Below are positions 8,372-16,265 of a DNA stretch of 64,000 bases, piece by piece (position 1 is the stretch's first letter; every line of letters starts with the position of its first letter). Position numbers and translations under genes: made by a program. Below the pieces are notes generated by a model, which was given only the letters and a program-made list of their open reading frames with translations, searched no databases and was not told the DNA's origin. This DNA is from Cryobacterium sp. SO2 (GTDB taxonomy: Bacteria; Actinomycetota; Actinomycetes; Actinomycetales; Microbacteriaceae), in contig NZ_CP117849.1 in assembly GCF_026151165.2 (NCBI RefSeq), positions 3,286,001 through 3,350,000 on the forward strand, read 5' to 3'.

Positions 8372-9690
8372 CGCAGCAGCCCTTCATAGTGCCGCTGTTG
8401 CAGCTGGGAGTCGATCTGCTTGACCGTCTCCAGGCCGACACCGACGATGATCAGGATGCTGGCGCCACCGAACGGGAAGTTCTGGTCGGCACCGATGGCG
8501 GAGAACGCTATCAGCGGGATCAGGGCGATCAACCCCAGATACAGCGCGCCGGGCAGCGTCACGCGGGTGAGCACGTAGTCGAGGTACTCGGCGGTGGGCC
8601 GGCCAGCACGGATGCCGGGGATGAATCCGCCGTACTTCTTCATGTTGTCCGCGACCTCTTCGGGGTTGAAGGTGATCGCGACGTAGAAGTAGGTGAAGCC
8701 CACGATGAGCAGGAAGTAGAACGCCATGTAGAGCGGGTGGTCGCCCTTGGTCAGGTTGTTGGTGACCCAGGTGACCCAGGCCTGCGGCGTCTCGCCGGCC
8801 GCGGGTTGGTTGAATTGCGCGATCAACGCCGGCAGGTAGAGCAGCGACGACGCGAAGATGACGGGCACAACGCCGGCCATGTTCACCTTGATCGGGATGT
8901 AGGTGTTGTTGCCGCCGTAGGTACGGCGTCCCACCATGCGCTTGGCGTATTGCACGGGGATGCGGCGTTGCGACTGCTCGACGAACACGACAGCGGCCAC
9001 GACGATCAAGCCGATCGCGAGAACGATGAGCAGAACGTCGATGCCGTTCTGCTGGCCGATCGCGAAGAGGGAGTTCGGGAAACGAGCGGCGATCGACGTG
9101 AAGATCAACAGCGACATTCCGTTGCCGATGCCGCGCTCGGTGATCATCTCACCCATCCACATGATGACGCCGGTGCCGGCGGTCATGGTGATGACCATCA
9201 GCATGATGGCGTACCAGGCGTCGTTGGTGAGCAGCTGCGAGCACTCGGACGATGCCGAGGTGCCGAACAGTGCGCCGCTGCGGGCCACCGTAATCAGCGT
9301 GGTCGACTGCAGGATGCCGAGGGCGATGGTGAGGTAACGGGTGTACTGAGTGAGCTTGGACTGGCCCGCCGCACCCTCCTTGTAGAGGGTCTCGAAGTGG
9401 GGAATCACCACGCGCAGCAGCTGCACGATGATGGAGGCCGTGATGTACGGCATGATCCCCAGTGCGAAGACTGAAAGCTGCAGCAGGGCGCCACCGCTGA
9501 ACAGGTTCACGAGCTCGTAGAGGCCGCTCGTTCCCTGGTTCGCTGCAAGACAGGCTTGCACGTTGCCGAAGTCCACGAACGGGGCGGGGATGAACGAGCC
9601 CAGTCGGAACAGGGCGACGATGCCCAGGGTGAACCCGATCTTCTTACGAAGGTCCGGCGTGCGGAATATCCGCGCAATGGCGCTAAACAA
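8368..9690 (-). CDS. secY: Preprotein translocase subunit SecY
   Basis: SecY is the channel-forming membrane subunit of the Sec translocase. The 440 residues show about ten hydrophobic segments, the N-terminal MFSAIARIFRTPDLRKKIGF start, the plug region and the cytoplasmic loop with AKRMVGRRTYGGNN, all typical. The start is a TTG at 9690, with GGAGG 7 nt upstream in the minus-strand message and a run of Ts between them. It is last but one in the spc operon: rplO lies 102 bp upstream, with a copy of a dispersed repeat in between, and adk overlaps the stop codon. Confidence 0.95.
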   Translation of the reverse strand: MFSAIARIFRTPDLRKKIGFTLGIVALFRLGSFIPAPFVDFGNVQACLAANQGTSGLYELVNLFSGGALLQLSVFALGIMPYITASIIVQLLRVVIPHFETLYKEGAAGQSKLTQYTRYLTIALGILQSTTLITVARSGALFGTSASSECSQLLTNDAWYAIMLMVITMTAGTGVIMWMGEMITERGIGNGMSLLIFTSIAARFPNSLFAIGQQNGIDVLLIVLAIGLIVVAAVVFVEQSQRRIPVQYAKRMVGRRTYGGNNTYIPIKVNMAGVVPVIFASSLLYLPALIAQFNQPAAGETPQAWVTWVTNNLTKGDHPLYMAFYFLLIVGFTYFYVAITFNPEEVADNMKKYGGFIPGIRAGRPTAEYLDYVLTRVTLPGALYLGLIALIPLIAFSAIGADQNFPFGGASILIIVGVGLETVKQIDSQLQQRHYEGLLR

Positions 9691-9749
9691 AAAAGGCCTC
9701 CAGTTAGTAACAAAGAACGAGCTTGCCGAGACAGCGTCAGCGCTTTAGT

Positions 9750-9782
9750 CGCTGAGCAGGCTCGACAAGCTCGATCTCGTCT
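9750..9782. repeat. Dispersed repeat with CTCGACAAGCTCGA core
   Basis: The spacer between rplO and secY holds GCTGAGCAGG followed by CTCGACAAGCTCGA. This is a diverged copy of the element seen better preserved at 42674, 44417, 48054 and 49258. The core itself is a partial palindrome (TCGA...TCGA). Confidence 0.5.
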
Positions 9783-9792
9783 ACGGGTCTTA

Positions 9793-10395
9793 CTACTTGA
9801 TCGAGCCACCTGCTGCGACGATCTTCTGCTCTGCTGAGCGGGAGACCTTATCGACTGCAACAGTCAGCTTAACCGCAATGTCACCATTGCCGAGAACCTT
9901 GACCTTCTCGTTGTCGCGAACGGCACCCTTGGCGACCAGTGAAGCGATGGTTACATCGCCGCCGGTCGGGTACAGCTCAGCGAGGCGCTCCAGGTTGACA
10001 ACCTGGTACTCGACGCGGAACGGGTTCTTGAACCCGCGCAGCTTCGGGGTGCGCATGTGCAGCGGCATCTGCCCACCCTCGAAGCCGATACGCACGGTGT
10101 AGCGCGCCTTGGTGCCCTTGGTTCCACGACCCGCGGTCTTACCCTTGGATCCTTCACCACGGCCAACGCGCTGCTTGTCCTTCTTCGATCCGGGCGCGGG
10201 GCGAAGGTGGTGAACCTTCAGCACCTGCGGACGGGCCTCAGTGGGCTCAGTCGGCGCGGCGGCCTTCTTGGCGGCAGCAGTCTTGGCCGGAGCCTTGGCT
10301 GCAGCAGCCTTCGTGGTCGTCGCCTTGGGGGCGGCGGCCTTCTTAGCGGCGGGCTTGGTTGCGACCTTCTCGGTCGCTTCCTTCTCGTCAGCCAT
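9793..10395 (-). CDS. rplO: 50S ribosomal protein L15 with N-terminal Ala/Lys tail
   Basis: L15 is a late-assembling 50S protein. The conserved body starts near residue 56 (LKVHHLRPAPGSKKDKQR, then GRGEGSKGKTAGRGTKG) and runs to the end. The family is normally ~145-150 residues, but this protein has 200, because ~55 residues of Ala/Lys/Pro repeats (TTKAAAAKAPAKTAAAKKAA and similar) precede it. The ATG overlaps the rpmD stop by one base (TAATG). No alternative start with a ribosome-binding site is seen at the conserved body, so the tail is probably real. Confidence 0.93.
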   Translation of the reverse strand: MADEKEATEKVATKPAAKKAAAPKATTTKAAAAKAPAKTAAAKKAAAPTEPTEARPQVLKVHHLRPAPGSKKDKQRVGRGEGSKGKTAGRGTKGTKARYTVRIGFEGGQMPLHMRTPKLRGFKNPFRVEYQVVNLERLAELYPTGGDVTIASLVAKGAVRDNEKVKVLGNGDIAVKLTVAVDKVSRSAEQKIVAAGGSIK

Positions 10396-10577
10396 TAGTC
10401 AATCTCCTCGACCTTCACAAGGTGAGCAACGGTGTTGACGTAGCCACGGTTCTGCGAGTTGTCCTCGCGGATGGTGACGGCGCCAATGCGACGCAGGCCC
10501 AGGCTGCGAAGTGTGTCGCGCTGGTTCTGCTTCTCACTAATTTTGGACTTGATCTGCGTAATCTTCAGCTGAGCCAT
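10395..10577 (-). CDS. rpmD: 50S ribosomal protein L30
   Basis: This 60-residue protein, starting MAQLKITQIKSKI, contains the family's SLGLRRIGA segment and ends HLVKVEEID. The start was chosen at 10577 because it gives the normal family length and directly joins the rpsE stop (TAATG); the frame remains open further upstream inside rpsE, but that extension is not protein-like. It is coupled by single-base overlaps to rpsE before it and rplO after it. Confidence 0.95.
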   Translation of the reverse strand: MAQLKITQIKSKISEKQNQRDTLRSLGLRRIGAVTIREDNSQNRGYVNTVAHLVKVEEID

Positions 10578-11290
10578 TAGGCACCTGCCTTCGCGCTTGC
10601 GGCGGCTGCTGCTGCAGCCGCGTCGGCACGCAGAAAACGGGCCGGAGCCACGTCTTCGTAGGAGAGGCCACGGCGAGCCGCGACTGCACGGGGCTCTTCG
10701 AGCTGGTGCAGGGCCTCCACCGTGGCGTGCACGATGTTGATGGTGTTCGACGAACCGAGCGACTTGCTCAGGACGTCGTGGATGCCGGCGCATTCGAGTA
10801 CGGCGCGCACCGGGCCACCGGCGATAACGCCGGTACCTGCTGCGGCCGGACGGAGAAGAACGACTCCGGCAGCTGCTTCACCCTGAACGGGGTGCGGGAT
10901 GGTGAGGCCGACGCGGGGAACGCGGAAGAAGTTCTTCTTCGCTTCCTCGACGCCCTTGCTGATTGCGGTCGGGACCTCGCGGGCCTTACCGTAACCAACG
11001 CCTACCAGGCCGTTACCGTCTCCGACGACGACCAGAGCGGTGAAGCTGAAGCGACGACCACCCTTGACCACCTTGGAAACACGGTTGATCGTGACGACGC
11101 GCTCGAGGAACTGGCTCTTCTCGGCGTCACGGCTTCCGCGCTCACGGTTCGGGCTGCGCTCGCGGCCACCACGACGAGCCTCGCGGGGCTCGTTCTGCGG
11201 CGGCGTGGTCGAAGCTGCGGTTTCCACCGGAACTTCAGTGACGACGTCAGCTTCCTTCGCTGCTGCGGTGCTACTGGATTCAGTGCTCAC
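10577..11290 (-). CDS. rpsE: 30S ribosomal protein S5, extended at both ends
   Basis: S5 lies near the decoding centre and helps accuracy and helicase activity. The conserved domains are clear: FLERVVTINRVSKVVKGGRR, VVVGDGNGLVGVGYGKA and the C-terminal GSSNTINIVHAT segment. At 237 residues it is ~70 longer than usual: about 58 charged N-terminal residues (ARRGGRERSPNRERG) and an Ala-rich C-terminal tail. It starts at GTG and overlaps rplR by 4 bp (GTGA). Confidence 0.95.
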   Translation of the reverse strand: MSTESSSTAAAKEADVVTEVPVETAASTTPPQNEPREARRGGRERSPNRERGSRDAEKSQFLERVVTINRVSKVVKGGRRFSFTALVVVGDGNGLVGVGYGKAREVPTAISKGVEEAKKNFFRVPRVGLTIPHPVQGEAAAGVVLLRPAAAGTGVIAGGPVRAVLECAGIHDVLSKSLGSSNTINIVHATVEALHQLEEPRAVAARRGLSYEDVAPARFLRADAAAAAAAASAKAGA

Positions 11291-11658
11291 AGGTCCAACC
11301 CTCCCTTTCGGGCTCCTTCGGCGATGGCTGCGACGCGTCCTGCGTACTTGCTGCCACCACGGTCAAATACGACGGCTTCAATACCGGCGGCTTTGGCGCG
11401 CTCGGCGACAAGCTCGCCGACCTTGTGCGCCTTGGCGGTCTTGTCACCATCGAAGGTGCGCAGACCGGTTTCGAGAGTCGACGCCGACGCGAGGGTGAAA
11501 CCCTTGCTGTCGTCAACGACCTGCACGAAGACGTGGCGAGCCGAACGGGTGACGACGAGACGCGGACGAAGCGCGGTCCCCTCGATCTTCTTGCGAAGAC
11601 GTGCGTGCCTGCGTCCGCGGGCAGCCGACTTGCTTTTTCCTCTAGTTCCGAGACCCAT
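11287..11658 (-). CDS. rplR: 50S ribosomal protein L18
   Basis: This 123-residue 5S-rRNA-binding protein belongs to the central protuberance. It has the basic N-terminus GKSKSAARGRRHARLRKKI, the RLVVTRSARHVFVQVVDD strand region and the C-terminal VVFDRGGSKYAGRVAA motif typical of L18. The length is normal for the family. It lies 2 bp after the rplF stop and overlaps rpsE by 4 bp. Confidence 0.95.
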   Translation of the reverse strand: MGLGTRGKSKSAARGRRHARLRKKIEGTALRPRLVVTRSARHVFVQVVDDSKGFTLASASTLETGLRTFDGDKTAKAHKVGELVAERAKAAGIEAVVFDRGGSKYAGRVAAIAEGARKGGLDL

Positions 11659-11660
11659 GG

Positions 11661-12197
11661 TTACTTACCACTCTTTCCGGCCTTGCGGCGAACAATCTCG
11701 CCGGCGTAACGCACACCCTTGCCCTTGTAGGGCTCTGGCTTGCGAATCTTACGGATGTTTGCGGCAACCTCGCCGACAGCCTGCTTGTCGATACCGCTGA
11801 CCGTGAGCTTGTTAACGCCCTCGACGGTCAGGGAGATACCAACGGGCGGCTCGATGAGGACCGGGTGCGAGAAGCCGAGGGCGAACTCAACTGAGGTGCC
11901 CTTCTGCGCGACGCGGTAACCGGTACCGACGATCTCGAGTCCCTTGGTGTAACCCACGGTGACGCCGATGATCTGGTTGGCGATCAGGGTGCGGGTCAGT
12001 CCGTGCAGCGAACGCGAAGCGCGCTCGTCGTCGGGACGGGTGACCAGAACCTGGCCATCGGTGACCTGAACCTCGATGGGGTTGGCGACGGTGAGCGCGA
12101 GCTCGCCCTTCGGACCCTTGACGCTGACGGCCTGGCCGTCAGCTACGACCGTGACACCCGCGGGGATCTCGATCGGAAGTCTTCCAATACGTGACAT
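11661..12197 (-). CDS. rplF: 50S ribosomal protein L6
   Basis: L6 is a two-domain protein near the GTPase-associated region. The 178 residues begin MSRIGRLPIEIPAGVTV and include the VKGPKGEL and PEPYKGKGVRYAGE signatures, the latter being the highly conserved C-terminal RNA-contact loop. Length is normal. The start lies 6 bp after the rpsH stop, so the genes are in one transcript. Confidence 0.96.
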   Translation of the reverse strand: MSRIGRLPIEIPAGVTVVADGQAVSVKGPKGELALTVANPIEVQVTDGQVLVTRPDDERASRSLHGLTRTLIANQIIGVTVGYTKGLEIVGTGYRVAQKGTSVEFALGFSHPVLIEPPVGISLTVEGVNKLTVSGIDKQAVGEVAANIRKIRKPEPYKGKGVRYAGEIVRRKAGKSGK

Positions 12198-12203
12198 TGT
12201 CGG

Positions 12204-12602
12204 CTACCACACGTAGGCGAGAACTTCTCCGCCTACGCCCTTCTTCTCAGCCTGGCGGTCGGTGAGCAGACCGCTGGAGGTGGACAGGATGGCAACGCCG
12301 AGGCCGCCGAGAACCGTGGGGATCTCAGTCGACTTTGCGTACACGCGCAGGCCGGGCTTGGAAACCCGCTTGATGCCGACGATGGAACGCTCGCGGTTGG
12401 GGCCGAACTTGAGGTTCAGCGTGAGGGTCTTTCCGACCTCTGCATCCTTGACATCCCAGGCAGAGATGTAACCCTGAGCCTTGAGGATGTCTGCGATGTG
12501 CGCCTTGAGCTTGCTGTGCGGCATCGACACTGTGTCGTGGTACGCCGAGTTAGCGTTGCGCAGTCTGGTCAGCATATCTGCGACCGGATCTGTCATTGTC
12601 AT
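12204..12602 (-). CDS. rpsH: 30S ribosomal protein S8
   Basis: S8 binds 16S rRNA centrally and in E. coli also represses the spc operon. The 132 residues begin MTMTDPVADMLTRLRNA and end with the family's GGEVLAYVW. I placed the start at 12602 because GAAAGG lies 9 nt upstream; a frame extending to 12635 adds non-conserved residues, and the second ATG at 12596 is possible. The gene directly follows a strong hairpin in the spacer after rplE, where many bacteria carry rpsN. Confidence 0.95.
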   Translation of the reverse strand: MTMTDPVADMLTRLRNANSAYHDTVSMPHSKLKAHIADILKAQGYISAWDVKDAEVGKTLTLNLKFGPNRERSIVGIKRVSKPGLRVYAKSTEIPTVLGGLGVAILSTSSGLLTDRQAEKKGVGGEVLAYVW

Positions 12603-12667
12603 TTTGTGGTGCCTTTCTCGCCTGGTTTCGTTCACCCGTTACACGGATGACGACCTGTGGTGGTGGA

Positions 12668-12693
12668 GGGGGCCGAACGGTTGTTCGGCCCCC
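12668..12693. terminator. 11-bp perfect hairpin between rplE and rpsH
   Basis: GGGGGCCGAAC (12668-12678) pairs perfectly with GTTCGGCCCCC (12683-12693) around a 4-nt loop. No U-tract follows on the minus-strand transcript, so it may be an attenuator, a processing site or a remnant structure rather than a full terminator. It occupies the position where rpsN usually lies. Confidence 0.6.
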
Positions 12694-12703
12694 GAAGGTA
12701 AAT

Positions 12704-13294
12704 CTACTTGGTGTTCTCGGCCGTCTTGAACGGGAAGCCCAGCGCCTTGAGCAGCGCGCGGCCCTCGTCGTTGTTCTTGGCAGTCGTCACAACAGTGATG
12801 TCCATACCGCGAATACGGTCGATCCGGTCCTGGTCGATCTCGTGGAACATGACCTGCTCCGTGAGACCGAAGGTGTAGTTGCCTGAACCGTCGAACTGCT
12901 GGTCCGAGAGGCCGCGGAAGTCGCGGATACGGGGCAGTGCGAGGCTGAGCAGCCGGTCGAGGAACTCCCACATGCGGTCACCGCGGAGGGTGACGTGCGT
13001 GCCAATGGGCTGTCCTTCACGCAGTTTGAACTGCGCGATGGACTTGCGTGCCTTGGTGACCTGCGGCTTCTGGCCGGTGATCTTGGTGAGGTCGGCGACG
13101 GCGCCATCCATGATCTTGCCGTCGCGTGCTGCCTCGCCGACACCCATGTTGACGATGATCTTCGTCAGGTTGGGTACCTGGTGGACGTTGGTGAAGCCGA
13201 GGTCCGTGGCGAGCTGCTTGGAGATCTCGTCGCGGTACTTCTGCTTCAGACGCGGCAGGACGACGGGCTTTGCGTCGGTTGCGATGTCAGTCAT
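12704..13294 (-). CDS. rplE: 50S ribosomal protein L5
   Basis: L5 binds 5S rRNA and contacts the P-site tRNA. The 196 residues include the conserved TKIIVNMGVGEA, GQKPQVTKARKSIAQFKLR and GLTEQVMFHEIDQDRI motifs. The length is slightly longer than the ~180 of E. coli, through a short N-terminal extension. It overlaps rplX by one base (TAATG). The 101-bp spacer downstream holds a hairpin and no room for rpsN. Confidence 0.96.
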   Translation of the reverse strand: MTDIATDAKPVVLPRLKQKYRDEISKQLATDLGFTNVHQVPNLTKIIVNMGVGEAARDGKIMDGAVADLTKITGQKPQVTKARKSIAQFKLREGQPIGTHVTLRGDRMWEFLDRLLSLALPRIRDFRGLSDQQFDGSGNYTFGLTEQVMFHEIDQDRIDRIRGMDITVVTTAKNNDEGRALLKALGFPFKTAENTK

Positions 13295-13653
13295 TAGAGG
13301 TCCTTACCTGACTTCTTGGCGTAACGAACGCGGACCGTCTTGGAGACGCCGTCCTTCGTTACCTCTTCGAGGCGGAAGCCGACCTTGGTCGGCTTCTTGG
13401 TCTCCGGGTCGACGAGCGCGACGTTGGAAGCGTGAATCGATGCTTCCACGGTCTCGATGCCGCCGGTCTTGGAGCCGCGCTGGGTCTGGCCGACACGAAC
13501 GTGCTTCTTGACGAAGTTGATGCCTTCGACGAGAACACGGTTCTTCTCAACCTGTACCTCGAGCACACGACCCTGCTTGCCACGGTCTCCGCCGCGAGCC
13601 TGGGTGCGGCCGGTGATGACCTCTACGAGGTCACCCTTCTTGATTCTGGCCAT
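13294..13653 (-). CDS. rplX: 50S ribosomal protein L24
   Basis: L24 initiates 50S assembly and lies near the tunnel exit. The 119 residues carry the KOW motif near the N-terminus (KKGDLVEVITGRTQ, then RGKQGRVLEV) and the EGINFVKKHVR segment that follows in the family. It lies 3 bp after the rplN stop and is coupled to rplE by a one-base overlap. Confidence 0.95.
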   Translation of the reverse strand: MARIKKGDLVEVITGRTQARGGDRGKQGRVLEVQVEKNRVLVEGINFVKKHVRVGQTQRGSKTGGIETVEASIHASNVALVDPETKKPTKVGFRLEEVTKDGVSKTVRVRYAKKSGKDL

Positions 13654-13656
13654 GAT

Positions 13657-14025
13657 TTAGATAACCTCCGGTGCCAACGAAATGATCTTCATGAACTTCT
13701 TGTCGCGGAGTTCGCGACCGACCGGTCCGAAGATACGGGTACCACGGGGGTCTCCGTCAGCCTTCAAGATCACTGCGGCGTTCTCATCGAACTTGATGTA
13801 CGAGCCGTCTGGACGACGGGTCTGCTTTTTGACGCGAACGATGACGGCTTTGACGACGTCACCCTTCTTGACGTTGCCGCCCGGGATGGCGTCCTTGACG
13901 GTGGCGACGATGACGTCGCCCAGGCCGGCGTAACGACGGCCGGAGCCACCGAGAACACGGATCGTCAACAGGACCTTGGCACCGGTGTTGTCGGCAACTT
14001 TGAGTCGTGATTCTTGCTGAAGCAC
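13657..14025 (-). CDS. rplN: 50S ribosomal protein L14
   Basis: L14 lies at the subunit interface. The 122 residues show the usual LQQESRLKVADNTGAK start and the RIFGPVGRELRDK end. The start is a GTG at 14025, with AGAAGGAGT upstream. In E. coli this gene opens the spc operon; here the 34-bp spacer before it is largely filled by a palindrome that begins inside the end of rpsQ. Confidence 0.96.
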   Translation of the reverse strand: MLQQESRLKVADNTGAKVLLTIRVLGGSGRRYAGLGDVIVATVKDAIPGGNVKKGDVVKAVIVRVKKQTRRPDGSYIKFDENAAVILKADGDPRGTRIFGPVGRELRDKKFMKIISLAPEVI

Positions 14026-14043
14026 TTTCTAACTCCTTCTATC

Positions 14044-14065
14044 AAGTAAGCGCGAGCGCTTACTT
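14044..14065. other. 22-nt perfect palindrome at the rpsQ/rplN (S10/spc) boundary
   Basis: AAGTAAGCGC (14044-14053) and GCGCTTACTT (14056-14065) are exact inverses around GA. The structure includes the rpsQ stop codon (14060-14062) and ends 18 bp before the rplN start. It could pause ribosomes or mark an mRNA-processing site between the S10-type and spc-type gene groups. Confidence 0.7.
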
Positions 14066-14353
14066 GGCCTTCTCGAGAACCTCGACCAGGCGGAAGCGCT
14101 TGGTGGCGCTCAGCGGTCGAGTTTCACTGATCAGGACCAGGTCGCCGACGCCGGCGGTGTTCTCCGCGTCATGAACCTTCAGCTTGGACGTACGGCGGAT
14201 GACCTTGCCGTACAGGGGGTGCTTCACGCGGTCTTCGACCTCGACAACGATGGTCTTATCCATCTTGTCGCTGGTCACGTAACCACGCAGCGTCTTGCGG
14301 TAGCCGCGCACGAGAGCCTCGGCGGGGACGACCGTTTCGTCAGTCTTCGCCAT
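14060..14353 (-). CDS. rpsQ: 30S ribosomal protein S17
   Basis: S17 is a primary 16S-rRNA-binding OB-fold protein. The 97 residues include RKTLRGYVTSDKMDKTIVVE and HPLYGKVIRRTSKLKVHD, as in the family, preceded by a short acidic extension. It starts 2 bp after the rpmC stop. Its last codons form one arm of the palindrome at 14044-14065. Confidence 0.95.
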   Translation of the reverse strand: MAKTDETVVPAEALVRGYRKTLRGYVTSDKMDKTIVVEVEDRVKHPLYGKVIRRTSKLKVHDAENTAGVGDLVLISETRPLSATKRFRLVEVLEKAK

Positions 14354-14355
14354 GA

Positions 14356-14694
14356 TTAGGCCTCCTTCGTCTCGACGGCGTCAGCCTCGGGAGCATCCGT
14401 GGATGCGTCCTTGGCCTTGGCCTTCTTGGTCGTCTTCTTCTCAGCCTTGGCCGGAGCCTCGACTGCGACGGGAGTGGCACGAATGCCCAGCTCGCGCTCA
14501 CGGAGAACCGTGTAGATGCGTGCAATGTCCCGCTTGACCGCGCGGAGGCGGCCGTGGCTTTCGAGCTGGCCGGTGGCCGACTGGAAGCGCAGGTTGAACA
14601 GCTCTTCCTTGGCCTTCTTCAGCTCGTCGAACAGTCGTTCGTTTTCAAAAGTGTCGAGCTCGACTGAGGCGAGCTCCTTGGATCCGATCGCCAT
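14356..14694 (-). CDS. rpmC: 50S ribosomal protein L29 with acidic/Lys-rich C-terminal tail
   Basis: The first ~70 residues are a standard L29 helical hairpin: LFDELKKAKEELFNLRFQSA followed by TGQLESHGRLRAVKRDIARI. Most L29 proteins stop near residue 65-75, but this one continues to 112 with a tail of Lys/Ala then Asp/Glu residues (AEKKTTKKAKAKDASTDAP). L29 lies at the tunnel exit where SRP and trigger factor dock; an effect of the tail there is speculative. Single-base overlap with rplP. Confidence 0.94.
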   Translation of the reverse strand: MAIGSKELASVELDTFENERLFDELKKAKEELFNLRFQSATGQLESHGRLRAVKRDIARIYTVLRERELGIRATPVAVEAPAKAEKKTTKKAKAKDASTDAPEADAVETKEA

Positions 14695-15113
14695 TATGCG
14701 TCGCCCTCCTCGCGCTTGATGATGCGTGCCTTGAGGGGCAGCTTGTGAATTGCGCGGGTGAGCGCTTCGCGAGCAACGGTGTCAGAGACACCGGAAAGCT
14801 CGAAGAGCACGCGGCCCGGCTTGACGTTCGCGACCCACCACTCGACCGAGCCCTTACCGGAACCCATGCGGGTTTCGGCAGGCTTCTTGGTCAGCGGACG
14901 GTCCGGGTAGATGTTGATCCAGACCTTGCCGCCACGCTTGATGTGACGCGTCATGGCGATACGAGCGGACTCGATCTGACGGTTGGTCACGTACGCGGGG
15001 GTGAGGGCCTGAATGCCATACTCGCCGAACGAAACAGTGGTACCACCGGTTGCGTGGCCTGTGCGGCCGGGGTGGTGCTGCTTGCGGTGCTTAACTCTGC
15101 GGGGAATCAACAT
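14694..15113 (-). CDS. rplP: 50S ribosomal protein L16
   Basis: L16 organises the A-site tRNA region of the 50S subunit. The 139 residues include the N-terminal RRVKHRKQHH block, SFGEYGIQAL and RMGSGKGSVEWWVANVKPGR, all conserved. The arginine targeted by hydroxylation in other bacteria lies in this last segment. It is coupled by single-base overlaps to rpsC upstream and rpmC downstream. Confidence 0.96.
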   Translation of the reverse strand: MLIPRRVKHRKQHHPGRTGHATGGTTVSFGEYGIQALTPAYVTNRQIESARIAMTRHIKRGGKVWINIYPDRPLTKKPAETRMGSGKGSVEWWVANVKPGRVLFELSGVSDTVAREALTRAIHKLPLKARIIKREEGDA

Positions 15114-15877
15114 TATTTAGCCTCAACTCCTGCTGCAACCGGAGCCGCGCCCTCTGCGCGAGGCGCACGGCGGGGACGGTCGTCACGACGCTCGGGGCGG
15201 GACGACTTAGCGTTGGCCTGCTCGCGAGCGAGTTCCTTATTGGTGATGTCGCCCTTGTAGATCCAGACCTTCACGCCGATGCGGCCGAAGGTGGTCTTGG
15301 CTTCGTAGAAGCCGTAGTCGATGTTCGCGCGCAGGGTGTGCAGCGGCACACGGCCTTCGCGGTAGAACTCCGAGCGGCTCATCTCAGCGCCACCGAGACG
15401 ACCGGACACCTGGATGCGAACACCCTTGGCGCCGGCGCGCTGGGCGCCCTGCAGGCCCTTACGCATCGCGCGGCGGAAAGCCACACGAGCGGAGAGCTGC
15501 TCTGCGATGCCCTGCGCGACAAGCTGTGCATCCTGCTCGGGGTTCTTGACCTCGAGGATGTTCAGCTGGATCTGCTTGGCGGTGAGCTTTTCAAGGTCGG
15601 ACCGGATGCGCTCTGCTTCCGCGCCGCGACGACCGATCACGATGCCCGGACGGGCGGTGTGAATGTCGACACGGACACGATCGCGGGTGCGCTCGATCTC
15701 GATGCGGGACACGCCGGCGCGGTCGAGGCTGGTGCTCAACAGGCGGCGGATCTTGACGTCTTCAGCGACGAAGTCGCTGTAACGCTGGCCCGGCTTCGTG
15801 CTGTCAGAGAACCAACGCGACACGTGGTCGGTCGTGATTCCCAGACGGAAGCCATACGGGTTTACTTTCTGACCCAT
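15113..15877 (-). CDS. rpsC: 30S ribosomal protein S3
   Basis: S3 sits at the mRNA entry tunnel. The 254 residues begin MGQKVNPYGFRLGIT and contain the KH-type segment GIVIGRRGAEAERIRSDLEK and the AEMSRSEFYREGRVPLHTLR motif. The C-terminal ~35 residues are an Arg/Ala-rich tail (SSRPERRDDRPRRAPRAEG). It overlaps rplV and rplP by single bases. Confidence 0.96.
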   Translation of the reverse strand: MGQKVNPYGFRLGITTDHVSRWFSDSTKPGQRYSDFVAEDVKIRRLLSTSLDRAGVSRIEIERTRDRVRVDIHTARPGIVIGRRGAEAERIRSDLEKLTAKQIQLNILEVKNPEQDAQLVAQGIAEQLSARVAFRRAMRKGLQGAQRAGAKGVRIQVSGRLGGAEMSRSEFYREGRVPLHTLRANIDYGFYEAKTTFGRIGVKVWIYKGDITNKELAREQANAKSSRPERRDDRPRRAPRAEGAAPVAAGVEAK

Positions 15878-16242
15878 TACTTCGTACCCTCCTCAGGAGT
15901 GGCGAGCACAACAGTGATGTGGCTCGTACGCTTCTTGATCTGGAATGCGCGACCCTGTGCACGGGCCTGGAAACGCTTGAGCGTCGTTCCCTCGTCGACG
16001 AATGCCTGGGAGATGAACAGATCCTGTTCGTCCAGGAACGTGTTCGAGGCATCGGCCTTGACACGTGCGTTGGCGATGGCCGAGGCCACCAGCTTGTACA
16101 CGGGCTCGGACGCGCCCTGGGGCGCGAACTTCAGAATTGCCAGCGCTTCATGCGCCTGCTTGCCGCGGATCAGGTTGACAACGCGACGGGCCTTCTGGGC
16201 GGTAACGCGGATGTGACGCACGCGTGCGATCGACTCCACCAT
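15877..16242 (-). CDS. rplV: 50S ribosomal protein L22
   Basis: L22 lines the peptide exit tunnel through its long beta-hairpin. The 121 residues begin with the conserved VRHIRVTAQKARRVVNLIRG segment and end with the hairpin region FQARAQGRAFQIKKRTSHIT. Length and motifs are normal. It overlaps rpsC by one base and lies 23 bp after rpsS. Confidence 0.95.
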   Translation of the reverse strand: MVESIARVRHIRVTAQKARRVVNLIRGKQAHEALAILKFAPQGASEPVYKLVASAIANARVKADASNTFLDEQDLFISQAFVDEGTTLKRFQARAQGRAFQIKKRTSHITVVLATPEEGTK

Positions 16243-16265
16243 TTCTCCTCCTTCACGTCACCGCG

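Noticed and set aside
10395..10793. Longer 132-residue version of L30
   Set aside because: The upstream part lies within rpsE in another frame; the conserved L30 begins at 10577.
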